From Nocardioides sp. Root190 (GTDB taxonomy: Bacteria; Actinomycetota; Actinomycetes; Propionibacteriales; Nocardioidaceae): a stretch of 64,000 nucleotides of DNA. The notes under the pieces were generated by a model that saw only the letters and a program-made list of their open reading frames with translations, did not search any database and was not told the origin of the DNA. The position numbers and the translations under genes are program-made. Below, piece after piece: positions 36,098-44,634 of the stretch (its first letter is position 1; the number at the start of each line of letters is the position of its first letter). The stretch is from positions 88,519 through 152,518 of the forward strand of contig NZ_LMIA01000009.1 of NCBI RefSeq assembly GCF_001428565.1. The letters are read 5' to 3'.

Positions 36098-37884
36098 CCG
36101 TCATCCTCGTTCCGGCGCACGTGCCGGCCTTCCGGACGCTGGAGTCCACCCCCGCCCGTGCGCTCACCTTCGCCACGGACCTGCGGGCCGTCACCGTCGG
36201 CGTCAAGGACGTCCAGGGCTGGGCCGAGGGGATCGCCGCCCCGGCGTGGCAGGGCGACACCGCGGCCGCACACGACCATGCGGCGACCCGCTTCGCCCGA
36301 CGACTCGACAACGCCGAGGCCGCGCTCGACCGGGCCGTCACGGCGGCCGACCGGTTCGAGGCGCGGCTGACGATCCTCTCCTCGCTGCGCCTCCGGCTGG
36401 AGGAGGAGCGCAGGGCCGTCAACGGCGACGCGACCACCCTGCGCGCCGACGTCACAGCGTCCGGAAGCGCCGCGACCGAGGCGGAGATCGCAGTCCTCCA
36501 GCGCCGGGGTGAGCGGCTCATGACCCGCGCGACCACGGTGATCGCCGAGATCGAGGAGTGGGTGAGGCGGTACGACGACACCGAGGCCGACTTCATCGCT
36601 GCCCTCGCCGGCGTCGACACCCTCGTCGAGGGACGGCTGGCGGCCGAGGACCCGGGTCGGGTCGATGTCGGGCCCCTGGTCGAGCGGTTCGACTCCCTGC
36701 GGGGCGATCCCGAACGGCTCAACGCGTGGTGGCTCTCGCTCACTCGTGCCCAGCGCGCCGCACTGAGCACCGAGATCCCGCATCGCGTCGGCAACGCCAA
36801 CGGCATCCCCGCTCGCGACCGCGACGAGGCCAACCGGGCCGCGCTCACCAGCGACCTCGACTACTGGGCGCAACGTGACGGCGACTCGCAGCTGAGTGGC
36901 GAGGAGAGGTCGGCTGCGGAGAACGCGGCCCACATCCAGGAGCAGATCGACGAGTACCGTGCCGAGCTCGACCCGCTCACCGGGCGCGAGCTGCTGCACC
37001 TGCTGGTCTATGCCCCCGGCAGCCACTCCGGTGACGGTGCGGTCGCCATCGCCTTCGGCGACCCGGACAAGGCCGACCACGTGTCCGTGAACGTCCCCGG
37101 CCTCACCTCGGAGACGTCCAGCACCGACGGCAACCTCGACAAGACCCACGACCTGCACCGAGCGGCTCTCGACGAGGACAACGGCTCGGTGTCCTCGATC
37201 TACTGGCTCGACTACGACGCCCCGAGCGGCAATCCGATCAAGCCGTGGGAGATCCCGGACCTCGGCGGCGTGGCGCTGACCGTCAAGGCCGACGCCGGGG
37301 GTGAGCGCTTCGCCGACTTCATCGACGGGCTGCGCGGGTCCGACGAGGGCGACCGGGCGCATCTGACCGCGATCGGGCACAGCTACGGGTCGACCGCGGT
37401 CGGGCACGGCCTGCAGGACGGCGCCGAGGTCGACGACGCGATCCTGATCGGCAGCCCGGGCCAGCCGGAGAGCACCGCCGCCTCGCTGACCGACGCCGAC
37501 GTGTGGGTGGGGTCCAAGGACCACGACCCGGTGTCGCTGCTCGGTTCGGGTGATCGAGGCGGTGTCGGCGCCCTGGGACACGACCCAGCTGCCGACGACT
37601 TCGGAGGTGTGCGCTTCGAGACGGGCGACGGATCGCTGCGGATCGAGGACCTGCTGGGCAACCACACGTCGTACTTCGAGGACGAGTCCCTCGACAACAT
37701 GGCGCACGTCGTCGCGGACAACGACCACCTCGTGACCGAGCAGCCGCACCGCGGCGAGGACGGCGGGGGCCACCTCACGCTGAGCGAGCTCCTCGCGGCC
37801 TCGACCGGAGCGAGCGTGCTCGACGGCGTCGGCACGGCCGGCGAGTGGTTGTGGGAGCACTCCGTGCTGGGTGGCATCCTGTGA
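36094..37884 (+). CDS. WXG-like N-domain plus DUF1023 a/b-hydrolase
   Basis: 596 residues. The N-terminal helical region has W52-Q-G, a WXG motif between helices (about residues 20-110), then a coiled-coil-like part (115-230). The C-terminal half is an a/b-hydrolase of the DUF1023 type with nucleophile Ser430 in GHSYGS and His524 in NHTSYF. Such proteins occur with type VII secretion-like genes and act as lipases or esterases. No secretion ATPase is in the window. The following lipoprotein overlaps by 4 nt and could be an immunity or anchor protein. Confidence 0.78.
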   Translation: MTVILVPAHVPAFRTLESTPARALTFATDLRAVTVGVKDVQGWAEGIAAPAWQGDTAAAHDHAATRFARRLDNAEAALDRAVTAADRFEARLTILSSLRLRLEEERRAVNGDATTLRADVTASGSAATEAEIAVLQRRGERLMTRATTVIAEIEEWVRRYDDTEADFIAALAGVDTLVEGRLAAEDPGRVDVGPLVERFDSLRGDPERLNAWWLSLTRAQRAALSTEIPHRVGNANGIPARDRDEANRAALTSDLDYWAQRDGDSQLSGEERSAAENAAHIQEQIDEYRAELDPLTGRELLHLLVYAPGSHSGDGAVAIAFGDPDKADHVSVNVPGLTSETSSTDGNLDKTHDLHRAALDEDNGSVSSIYWLDYDAPSGNPIKPWEIPDLGGVALTVKADAGGERFADFIDGLRGSDEGDRAHLTAIGHSYGSTAVGHGLQDGAEVDDAILIGSPGQPESTAASLTDADVWVGSKDHDPVSLLGSGDRGGVGALGHDPAADDFGGVRFETGDGSLRIEDLLGNHTSYFEDESLDNMAHVVADNDHLVTEQPHRGEDGGGHLTLSELLAASTGASVLDGVGTAGEWLWEHSVLGGIL

Positions 37885-38402
37885 ACGTGAAGGCTCGTCT
37901 TGGGACCGCGGCAGCGCCTCTGGCCGGGCTGATGGTCGTCCTGGCCGGGTGCAGTGCCGGCGGGGACACGGAGGACCGGTCCAGGTTCGAGGCCCTGGAG
38001 CAGGAGGCCCTGGACGTGGTCGACGGCGTCCTGCACGACATCGCCGGCGAGACGGACATGGCCTTCGAGGCAGGCACCCGTGCCACCTCCATCTGCGGCG
38101 AGAGCTATGCACCGCGCGGAGTGAAGCTCCGGGTGTTCGCGCGCTTCGCCGCGCCGGCCGAGATGGCCACAGACGACGCCATGGCCGCCACGGGGGAGGC
38201 GCTGACCGGGGACGGCTGGGAGCTCGACCCGCAGCCGCGTGAGCGCATCGTGCTGGCGACCCGCGAGGACCTCGAGATCCGCTTCGACTTCGCGGGCGTC
38301 GTCCAGGTCCACATCACGGCCGGGTGCATCGAGACCAGCGACGGCGTCGCCCGAGAGATCGGCGACCGGCCCACGAAGGACCTCGACTGGGCCGATGGCT
38401 GA
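37881..38402 (+). CDS. Lipoprotein coupled to DUF1023 hydrolase
   Basis: 173 residues, GTG start at 37881 (in-frame GTG two codons on). A short signal peptide with lipobox VLAGCS anchors it outside the membrane. The mature domain is compact with two Cys (SICGES, TAGCIE) that could form a disulfide. There is no known family. The 4-nt overlap with the hydrolase gene indicates a functional pair; an immunity lipoprotein is an inference from this position. Confidence 0.68.
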   Translation: MNVKARLGTAAAPLAGLMVVLAGCSAGGDTEDRSRFEALEQEALDVVDGVLHDIAGETDMAFEAGTRATSICGESYAPRGVKLRVFARFAAPAEMATDDAMAATGEALTGDGWELDPQPRERIVLATREDLEIRFDFAGVVQVHITAGCIETSDGVAREIGDRPTKDLDWADG

Positions 38403-39174
38403 CCTCGGCCCGACCGTCATCGCCCTGCTGGCACTGGCGGCACTCACGGCGGGCTTCGTCGACGCCGTCGTCGGTGGTGGTGGCCTGGTCCAGCTGCCTG
38501 CACTGCTCCTGGGGTTGCCGGGTGCGAGCCCGGTCCAGGTGCTGGCCACCAACAAGATCGCGTCCGTCTGCGGCACGGCAGCCAGCTCGGTGACCTACTA
38601 CCGCCGGCTGCGTCCCGACCCGAGGACCTTCGGGCCGCTGATGGCGCTCGCGCTGGCGGGCGCGTTCATCGGGGCGCTCGCGGCCTCCCGGATCCCGAAG
38701 GCGGCCTTCGAGCCGCTCGTCCTCGCCGCGCTCGTGGTGGTCGGCGCCTACGTCCTCCTGCGACCGGACCTCGGCTCCGCGACCGACCTGCGGTTCGCCG
38801 GCCGACGTCACCTCGTCGCCGCGATGGCGGTCGGCTTCGCGATCGGTCTCTACGACGGCATCCTGGGGCCGGGCACCGGCAGCTTCTTCGTCTTCGCCCT
38901 GGTCGGCCTGATGGGCTACGACTTCCTCCAGGCCTCGGCCAAGGCCAAGCTGGCCAACCTCGCCACCAACATCGGGGCGCTGGCCCTCTTCATCCCGACC
39001 GGTGCGGTGCTGTGGGACGTCGGCCTGATGATGGGCGCCTGCAACCTGGTCGGCGGCTACGTCGGTGCCCGCACCGCGGTCGCGCGGGGCGCGCGCTTCG
39101 TCCGGGCGTTCTTCATCCTCGTCGTCAGTGCCTTCGTCGTCCGGATCGGCGGCGGTGTCCTCGGTGTGTGGTGA
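38395..39174 (+). CDS. TauE/SafE family sulfite/anion exporter-like permease
   Basis: 259 residues, about seven membrane helices. Start ATG at 38395 overlaps the lipoprotein gene by 8 nt. The two repeat-like signatures GFVDAVVGGGGLVQLPALL and GLYDGILGPGTGSFFVFALVG are those of TauE/SafE permeases, which export sulfite, sulfoacetate or other anions. The substrate here is unknown; its membership in the preceding operon may be read-through only. Confidence 0.85.
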   Translation: MADLGPTVIALLALAALTAGFVDAVVGGGGLVQLPALLLGLPGASPVQVLATNKIASVCGTAASSVTYYRRLRPDPRTFGPLMALALAGAFIGALAASRIPKAAFEPLVLAALVVVGAYVLLRPDLGSATDLRFAGRRHLVAAMAVGFAIGLYDGILGPGTGSFFVFALVGLMGYDFLQASAKAKLANLATNIGALALFIPTGAVLWDVGLMMGACNLVGGYVGARTAVARGARFVRAFFILVVSAFVVRIGGGVLGVW

Positions 39175-39191
39175 GTCGTAGGCTCGCTCTC

Positions 39192-39929
39192 GTGAGCCCG
39201 ACCTGGATCACGGCGTTTCTCGACTTCGCGCCCGACCACCACCAGCCCGGCGTCGGCTTCTGGCAGGCCGCGACGGGGTCCGCCCTGTCTGCGCCCCGAG
39301 GGGACGCCGAGGAGTTCGCGACCCTGGTCCCGCCCGACGGGGACTCCTACCTCAAGGTCCAGCGCCGCAGGGTCGGTGACGACCGGGTCCACCTCGACCT
39401 GCACGTGCCCGATCCGAGGGCGGCGGCTGATGCCGCCGCCGTCGCTGGGGCGATCGAGATCGTCGATCGCGGGTTCGTCGTGATGTCCTCACCCGGCGGG
39501 ATCGTCCTCTGCTTCGTGGACCACCCCGCGTCCCGGGTGCCCGCGCCCACAGCGCACCCGGACGGGAGCTCCGCGCGCGTCGTGCAGGTCGCGATCGACG
39601 TGCCGCGGGCGTCGTACGACGCCGAGCTGTCGTTCTGGAAGGTGCTCACCGGTTGGGCCGAGCAGGCGTCGTCGGTCTGCGCCGACTTCCGCTTCCTGGT
39701 GCCACCCGTGGGGCTGCCGGTGCGGCTGCTGCTCCAGCGTCTCGGTGAGGACGACGGCCCGGCTCGCGCCCACCTCGACTGGGGCACGACCGATCGCGCC
39801 GCGGAGACCGAGCGGCACCTGGCGCTCGGGGCGCGGGTTCTCGCCGTCCACCCGCACTGGACCGTGCTCGTGGACCCGCTGGGTCGCAGCTACTGCCTCA
39901 CGGAGCAGTCGCCGCTGCCGGCGGGGTGA
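39192..39929 (+). CDS. Two-domain VOC-like protein
   Basis: 245 residues, GTG start. Two related halves (about residues 5-105 and 125-240) resemble glyoxalase/bleomycin-resistance folds, each with a short b-rich pattern ending in an LV/CF(L) motif (GGIVLCFVDHP, WTVLVDPLGRSYCLTE). Metal ligands typical of active dioxygenases are not clear, so it may bind rather than catalyse. It overlaps the convergent UbiB-like gene by 32 nt at the stop codons. Confidence 0.7.
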   Translation: MSPTWITAFLDFAPDHHQPGVGFWQAATGSALSAPRGDAEEFATLVPPDGDSYLKVQRRRVGDDRVHLDLHVPDPRAAADAAAVAGAIEIVDRGFVVMSSPGGIVLCFVDHPASRVPAPTAHPDGSSARVVQVAIDVPRASYDAELSFWKVLTGWAEQASSVCADFRFLVPPVGLPVRLLLQRLGEDDGPARAHLDWGTTDRAAETERHLALGARVLAVHPHWTVLVDPLGRSYCLTEQSPLPAG

Positions 39930-41250
39930 ACCCCGGCAGGTACTCCTCGAGCAGCGCACGGAACGGCGCCTCGGCCTCGAGCTGGCTCAGCACGCCGATC
40001 CCGCCGATCCAGGTGCGGTGGATGAGGACGTAGGACGGCGGCAGGTTGAGCTTGATGCTCACGGTGTACGCCGGGTCCTTCGGGTTGTTGATCCGCTGGA
40101 ACTGCTCGCGCATCCACTCCCGGCTGAACCTGAACCGCTCGACCAGGGTCGGGTCGACGAAGGGCGAGAGGTAGTCCATGAGCAGCTGGGGGTCGATCCG
40201 GATCCGGTCCTTGAGGAAGCCCTCCTCGCGCAGGACCCTGATGAGTCCCTCGCCGTCGCCCGCTGCGCACAACGTGATCAGCCGCCCCATCGGCTCGGGC
40301 AGCCCCCGCTGGGGGAGGCGGGCGACGGCGCCGTAGTCCAGCACCCCCATCCGTCCGGGGGAGCCGTCCTCCTCGGGGATCACCCGGAAGTTGCCGGGGT
40401 GCGGATCGGCGTGGAGCAGCCCGGTGCGGGCGGGTCCGGAGAACAGGAAGCGGGCGAAGATCTCGCCGTAGTGGTCGCGCTCGGCCTGCGTGCCGTCGGC
40501 GATGATCGTGGCCAGCGAACCGGCCGAGTCGAGCCATTCGGTGACGAGCACCCGCGGGCCGACGGCCACGACGTCGGGGACGACGATCTCGGGGTCGTCG
40601 CGGAAGATCGCCGCGAACTCGCGCTGGGCCGCGGCCTCGAGCTCGTAGTCGAGCTCCTCGGCCGCCCGGGCCTGGACCTCCTCGATCAGCGGCTTCATGT
40701 CCACGCCGGGGATGAGCGGGCCGATCGCGCGGGCCGCCCGCGAGAGCGTGCGCAGGTCGGCCATCAGCGCCTCGCCGGCGTTGGGGTACTGCACCTTCAC
40801 CGCGACCCGGCGCCCGTCGTGCCAGCGGCCCTCGTGGACCTGGCCGATCGACGCAGCGGCGGTCGGAGCGCCGTCGAGCCAGACCAGCCGCTCCTTCCAG
40901 TCCGCTCCGAGGTCCGTGGCGAGGGTGTCGCGCACGGTCTGGGTCGGCATCGGCGGTGCCGAGTCCTGGAGCTTGGTCAGCTGCTCCCGGTACGGCGCCG
41001 CCATCTCCTCCGGCAGTGCCGACTCCAGCACCGAGAGCGCCTGGCCGAACTTCATCGCGCCGCCCTTGAGCTCGCCCAGGGTGCGGAACAGCTGCTCGGC
41101 CGTGCGCTGCTGGATCTCGCTCATCACGGCCTCGGCGGGCGCTCCGCCCAGCCGCTTGCCGAACCCGACCATGGTGCGGCCGGCGTGCCCGAGTGGGAGC
41201 GCGGCGAGACGCGCCGTGCGTGCCGCGGCCTTGCGGGGGAGGTCAGCCAT
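39898..41250 (-). CDS. ABC1/UbiB-type atypical kinase
   Basis: 450 residues. Family motifs: KFGQ (KxGQ) in the N-terminal extension, AAASIGQVHEGRW with the Ala-rich nucleotide loop, the catalytic AVKVQYP Lys, HADPHPGN, and metal-binding LDYG in place of the more common LDFG. UbiB-type proteins support lipid or quinone metabolism by ATPase-like activity and are not general protein kinases. The terminator of the upstream peptidase gene lies 12 bases before the start codon, so it must have its own promoter. Confidence 0.9.
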   Translation of the reverse strand: MADLPRKAAARTARLAALPLGHAGRTMVGFGKRLGGAPAEAVMSEIQQRTAEQLFRTLGELKGGAMKFGQALSVLESALPEEMAAPYREQLTKLQDSAPPMPTQTVRDTLATDLGADWKERLVWLDGAPTAAASIGQVHEGRWHDGRRVAVKVQYPNAGEALMADLRTLSRAARAIGPLIPGVDMKPLIEEVQARAAEELDYELEAAAQREFAAIFRDDPEIVVPDVVAVGPRVLVTEWLDSAGSLATIIADGTQAERDHYGEIFARFLFSGPARTGLLHADPHPGNFRVIPEEDGSPGRMGVLDYGAVARLPQRGLPEPMGRLITLCAAGDGEGLIRVLREEGFLKDRIRIDPQLLMDYLSPFVDPTLVERFRFSREWMREQFQRINNPKDPAYTVSIKLNLPPSYVLIHRTWIGGIGVLSQLEAEAPFRALLEEYLPGFTPPAAATAP

Positions 41251-41261
41251 GAATCCAGTCT

Positions 41262-41295
41262 GACAGCCCCGGGGTCGGAGGACCCCGGGGCTGTC
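41262..41295 (-). terminator. Strong intrinsic terminator of the M23 peptidase gene
   Basis: Perfect 15-bp stem: GACAGCCCCGGGGTC (41262-41276), a 4-base loop GGAG, then its exact complement (41281-41295). It starts 16 bases past the stop codon of the minus-strand peptidase gene. No U-tract, as is common in GC-rich actinobacteria. Confidence 0.85.
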
Positions 41296-41311
41296 GTCGG
41301 TGTGCTGGTCC

Positions 41312-41917
41312 CTAGTAGGTGCAGCCGCTGGTGGGTGCGTTGTTGAAGTCGTAGGTCGTCCCGGCCCACGCCGCCCGGAGGGCGGGCTGCGGGCACACCT
41401 TGACGCCGTTGCGCTTGACCTGGATGTGGAGGTGCGGACCCGACGAGGCACCGGTGGAACCGACGCTGAGAACCGGTTCGAAGGCGCGGACGAGCTGGCC
41501 GGTGCTCAACGCCGGCAGGGATCGGGCGTGGCAGTAGGTCGCTTCGAGGTTGCGACCGTCAGCAGTGGTCGCGGTGAGGGTGACGCCGTAGCCACACCCA
41601 CCTGCCTGGTAGCCGACCCAGGCGACCTTGCCGTTGAACAGCGCTCGCGCGGTGGTCCCGGCCGGCAGGGGGAGGTCCACCGCCGGGTAGTCGTGGTGCG
41701 GCGCGCTGAGCCAGACGGGGTTGATCTGCGCCCGGGTCGCGGGCAGTCCGACGGTCACCGGGGAGGCGTTGGCTGCCGGGGCCAGGGCGAGCAGGGTGCC
41801 CAGCAGGGTGCCGATGACGGCGACCATCATGACGACGGCGCTGCGCCGCTTCCGGGTGGTCGCCGTGGCGCTGCGGGTGGTGGTGGACGACGTGCGAAGG
41901 GTGCGGGCGAGTGACAT
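41312..41917 (-). CDS. Secreted M23 (LytM-type) peptidase
   Basis: 201 residues. A basic, Ser/Thr-rich start, a signal sequence (MMVAVIGTLLGTLLALAPAANA) and a secreted M23 domain. Zinc ligands fit H in PHHDYPAVD and HLHI in GPHLHIQV. M23 peptidases cut peptidoglycan cross-links, so a cell-wall remodelling role is likely. ATG at 41917 precedes the signal peptide; a longer frame upstream is not coding-like. I found no clear c-di-AMP riboswitch in the 150-base upstream region. Followed by a strong terminator. Confidence 0.85.
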   Translation of the reverse strand: MSLARTLRTSSTTTRSATATTRKRRSAVVMMVAVIGTLLGTLLALAPAANASPVTVGLPATRAQINPVWLSAPHHDYPAVDLPLPAGTTARALFNGKVAWVGYQAGGCGYGVTLTATTADGRNLEATYCHARSLPALSTGQLVRAFEPVLSVGSTGASSGPHLHIQVKRNGVKVCPQPALRAAWAGTTYDFNNAPTSGCTY

Positions 41918-42069
41918 GGTGTTCTCCGTTCCTGGGGCCGGGAGATCCGGTGGGAGAAGACTCGCTGCGGCCCGGGACGCGCACTGTCGCCCACCCGACA
42001 CAGCCCCCGTCGGGGTCCTGACACAACGGCGGACCGGTTCACCCGCGGACCGTCGGGTACCCCCGCTGC

Positions 42070-42285
42070 ATGACTGATCAGGACCGAATGACCGCAATCC
42101 AGGCCGTTGCCGATCGGGTCACCTCGTGGCAGGACGGGGCGACCGAGGGCACTGTCGCCGACGAGTTGCGCCGCGGCGCCGACGAGGTCGGCGTCGACCT
42201 CACCGACGACGAGATCCGCACCCTCGCCGATGTGATCGAGGACAACCACGCCGCCGTCGACGTCCGCGAGGTGCTGTCGGCCTGA
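42070..42285 (+). CDS. Small acidic conserved-looking protein
   Basis: 71 residues, acidic, mostly helical (MTAIQAVADRVTSWQDGATEGTVADELRRGADEV), no signal peptide. Ends four bases before the stop of the converging msrA gene. A real gene is supported by biased codon third positions and an uninterrupted frame with an ATG, but no family is recognised. Confidence 0.6.
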   Translation: MTDQDRMTAIQAVADRVTSWQDGATEGTVADELRRGADEVGVDLTDDEIRTLADVIEDNHAAVDVREVLSA

Positions 42286-42289
42286 GTCC

Positions 42290-42928
42290 CTAGGAAGGGA
42301 AGGCCACGCCCGTGTTGGCGTGGCAGCGGTAGCCGTGCGGCACCTTGTGGAGGTACTGCTGGTGGTGCGGCTCGGCGTAGTAGTACGCACCGGCCGACGC
42401 GATCTCCGTGGTGATCTCGTCGAGGCCGCGACGGGCGAGCTCCTCGCCGTACACCGTGGTCAGCTCGCGTGCGGTCTGCTCCTGCTCGGGGCTGTGGAAG
42501 TAGATCGCGGAGCGGTACTGCGAGCCGACGTCGTTGCCCTGGCGCATGCCCTGGGTCGGGTCGTGGACCTCGAAGAACTTCTTGACCAGATCGGCGAAGG
42601 AGACCTGTTCGGGGTCGAAGACCAGCCGGACGGCCTCGGTGTGGCCCGTGCGGCCACTGCAGACCTCTTCGTAGGTCGGGTTCGGCGTGGTGCCGCCGGC
42701 GTAGCCGACCGAGGTCGACCAGACGCCGGGGACCTGCCAGTAGAGCTCCTCGGCCCCCCAGAAGCAGCCGAGGCCGAACTCCGCGACCTCGAGGCCCTCG
42801 GGGACCTCGTCGGTGACCAGCGGGGTGCGCAGGACCTCGTGCTGGGCGGGAAGGGTGTAGTCGGGGGCGGTGCGGCCGGGCAACGCGTCGGCCGGGTCGA
42901 TCATCTCGGTCTTGCGGCGGGAGAACAT
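42290..42928 (-). CDS. msrA: Peptide-methionine (S)-S-oxide reductase
   Basis: 212 residues. The catalytic GCFWGAEE motif is present and the substrate-binding residues in GYAGG and the C-terminal YHxxQYLHK-like segment (HHQQYLHKVPHGY) are intact. It repairs oxidised methionine, with a thioredoxin-type regenerating Cys near the C-terminus (YRCHANTG). Monocistronic. N-terminal 40 residues are an extension typical of actinobacterial MsrA. Confidence 0.93.
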   Translation of the reverse strand: MFSRRKTEMIDPADALPGRTAPDYTLPAQHEVLRTPLVTDEVPEGLEVAEFGLGCFWGAEELYWQVPGVWSTSVGYAGGTTPNPTYEEVCSGRTGHTEAVRLVFDPEQVSFADLVKKFFEVHDPTQGMRQGNDVGSQYRSAIYFHSPEQEQTARELTTVYGEELARRGLDEITTEIASAGAYYYAEPHHQQYLHKVPHGYRCHANTGVAFPS

Positions 42929-42956
42929 GCCTCCATTGTCTCCGCGCGCGCAAGCC

Positions 42957-43898
42957 TCAACCGTGCGTGGCGCACCAGGCGTCGCGCTTGGCCGGCTTCG
43001 CCTGGAAGACGGTGCGGATGAGCTGGGCCTGCACCGTGGAGTAGAGCTCGATCTCCCGCTCCACCAGGGTCCGCTGGAAGGGCGTCCTCGCCAGCACGAG
43101 GGCCTCCGCGTGCCGCCACACCATCTCCCGCCAACCGCGCATGATCACGCCGACGACGGTGTCGTCGAGGGTGCCGGCATCGATGTCGTCGAAGGTCGGG
43201 TCCAGCCGGGCGGCCTGCTCGGTGAACACCGGTACGTACAGGCTGTCGAGGCGGTTGTTGTAGCGGTTGTGGTCGGCCTTGTGGCTGCCGTCGGGGCCGG
43301 TGAGGCCGACCGCGGCGAGCACCCGCGGGAAGTCACTGTTGATGTGGGCGTTCATCGCGAGCAGGAAGTTGCCCAGGCCGCTGACCGCGCGGTCGTCCTC
43401 GGCCTTCAGTGCGATCCGCCACGCTGCGGGGATGCCGGTGCGCTTCCCGGACTCCCACGCGCTCGTCGTGTCGAAGTACATCTCGGCGAAGACGGCGTCC
43501 ATCCGGTTGAGCCACGCGCGGTCGGCGAAGAAGTCGGCGCGCACGGCGTCGCGGACGTTCTCGGTGACGCGGAGGTAGGCGAGCGAGAACACCGAGCTGT
43601 GCGAGCAGTCCTCGAGCAGGCCGTCCAGGCGGGCCTGCATCCGCACGATCACGTCGTCGATGCACGCGTCCTCGCCGCTCACGCAGATCTCGCCCGTGTA
43701 CGGCGTCGCCGGGATCGGCAGCGGCGCGAGGAGCCCGATCAGCCCGTCGACCGGGGGCAGCAGGAGCCCGCGGAGCGGGTCGGGGTCGCCCTCGTGGTCC
43801 GAGCGCGCCGGAGCGGCGAGCGTGGTCACGGCGAGGACGGCGCCGAGGGCGGCGGCCAGCACGCGGGTGAGACTGCGGGACGGAGTGAGGACGGTCAC
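42957..43898 (-). CDS. Secreted DUF5995 protein
   Basis: 313 residues from GTG at 43898. A signal peptide (LTRVLAAALGAVLAVTTLAAPARS) precedes a helical domain with many conserved residues (FADRAWLNRMDAVFAEMYF, NAHINSDFPRVLAAVGL, HNRYNNRLD). This is the DUF5995 family, function unknown. The His/Asp-rich pattern might bind metal. The start lies 117 bases from the toxin-antitoxin pair on the other strand. Confidence 0.7.
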   Translation of the reverse strand: MTVLTPSRSLTRVLAAALGAVLAVTTLAAPARSDHEGDPDPLRGLLLPPVDGLIGLLAPLPIPATPYTGEICVSGEDACIDDVIVRMQARLDGLLEDCSHSSVFSLAYLRVTENVRDAVRADFFADRAWLNRMDAVFAEMYFDTTSAWESGKRTGIPAAWRIALKAEDDRAVSGLGNFLLAMNAHINSDFPRVLAAVGLTGPDGSHKADHNRYNNRLDSLYVPVFTEQAARLDPTFDDIDAGTLDDTVVGVIMRGWREMVWRHAEALVLARTPFQRTLVEREIELYSTVQAQLIRTVFQAKPAKRDAWCATHG

Positions 43899-43985
43899 AC
43901 CTCGGAAACGAGCGAGTGCTCGTGTTGTGACGGGTGTGGGCTGTGGAAAGGCGTTTGACGCTCCGCCGGGGCAACCCATGCTGGT

Positions 43986-44002
43986 GGTATCACTCTGATC
44001 CC
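43986..44002. promoter_or_regulatory. Inverted repeat, likely toxin-antitoxin operator
   Basis: GGTATCA - CTC - TGATCCC: 6 of 7 positions are symmetric. It lies 13-29 bases before the antitoxin ATG, where an RHH antitoxin would bind to repress its own promoter. Confidence 0.5.
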
Positions 44003-44014
44003 ACAGGAGCTAGC

Positions 44015-44227
44015 ATGGCGGTCATGGCCTTCACCCTGCGCACGGACGCCGCGCTCGAGGCCGCGCTGGCCGAGCTGTCGACCGAGCGCGGGGTCTCGAA
44101 GCAGGCGCTCGTCCGTCAGTTGGTGCTCGACGAGGCAGCCCGGTCCCGCAAGCGCCGGGACCTCGACGCCGTGCTCGACAGCGAGCTGCCGCGCTGGGCC
44201 GCCGTGCTCGACCGACTCGGTCAGTAG
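44015..44227 (+). CDS. Ribbon-helix-helix antitoxin of a Doc-type module
   Basis: 70 residues. An N-terminal b-strand (AFTLRTDAAL) and two helices resemble ribbon-helix-helix DNA-binding antitoxins, with a positively charged C-terminal tail (RKRRDLDAVLDSELPRW) able to wrap the toxin. AGGAG lies five bases before ATG 44015. Followed after two bases by a Fic/Doc toxin. Likely autoregulates through the inverted repeat at 43986. RHH antitoxins are less common with Doc than Phd-type ones. Confidence 0.8.
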   Translation: MAVMAFTLRTDAALEAALAELSTERGVSKQALVRQLVLDEAARSRKRRDLDAVLDSELPRWAAVLDRLGQ

Positions 44228-44229
44228 CC

Positions 44230-44625
44230 GTGCGGCTGCTAACGCTCGACGACGTGCTCCACATCGCCCGCCGGACGCTCGGCGCCGTCGAGATCCGCGA
44301 CATCGGACTGCTCGAGTCCGCAGTGGCTCGCCCTGCGACCTCCGTCTTCGGCGACGACGCCTATCCGCTCCTGCACAACAAGGCGGCAGCGTTGGTCCAC
44401 TCGCTGGCGCGCAACCATGCACTGGTCGACGGCAACAAGCGACTGGCCTTTGCCTCGCTCTTCGCGTTCCTGGGGCTCAACGGCGAGCGCGTCGTCCTGG
44501 ATGAGGACGACGCCTACCAGCTCATCGTCGACATCGCCTCCGGCGTCCTCGACGACGTCGCCGCGATCGCGAGCGTGATCGATCGCGGGACCGCTCTGGT
44601 GAGCTTCGGTGGTCGGCCTGAGTAG
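44230..44625 (+). CDS. Doc-type Fic-fold toxin
   Basis: 131 residues, GTG start two bases after the antitoxin stop. Shows the Fic motif as HALVDGNKR, corresponding to the HxFx(D/E)(A/G)N(K/G)R core with an alanine at the second position. Doc toxins phosphorylate EF-Tu and stop translation. Length and position fit a death-on-curing toxin. A catalytic role can be predicted because His and the GNKR loop are intact. Confidence 0.88.
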   Translation: MRLLTLDDVLHIARRTLGAVEIRDIGLLESAVARPATSVFGDDAYPLLHNKAAALVHSLARNHALVDGNKRLAFASLFAFLGLNGERVVLDEDDAYQLIVDIASGVLDDVAAIASVIDRGTALVSFGGRPE

Positions 44626-44634
44626 GCTCGAACG

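Noticed and set aside
41918..42069. c-di-AMP (ydaO) riboswitch upstream of the M23 peptidase
   Set aside because: Read both strands; the conserved ydaO core and pairing helices are not evident.
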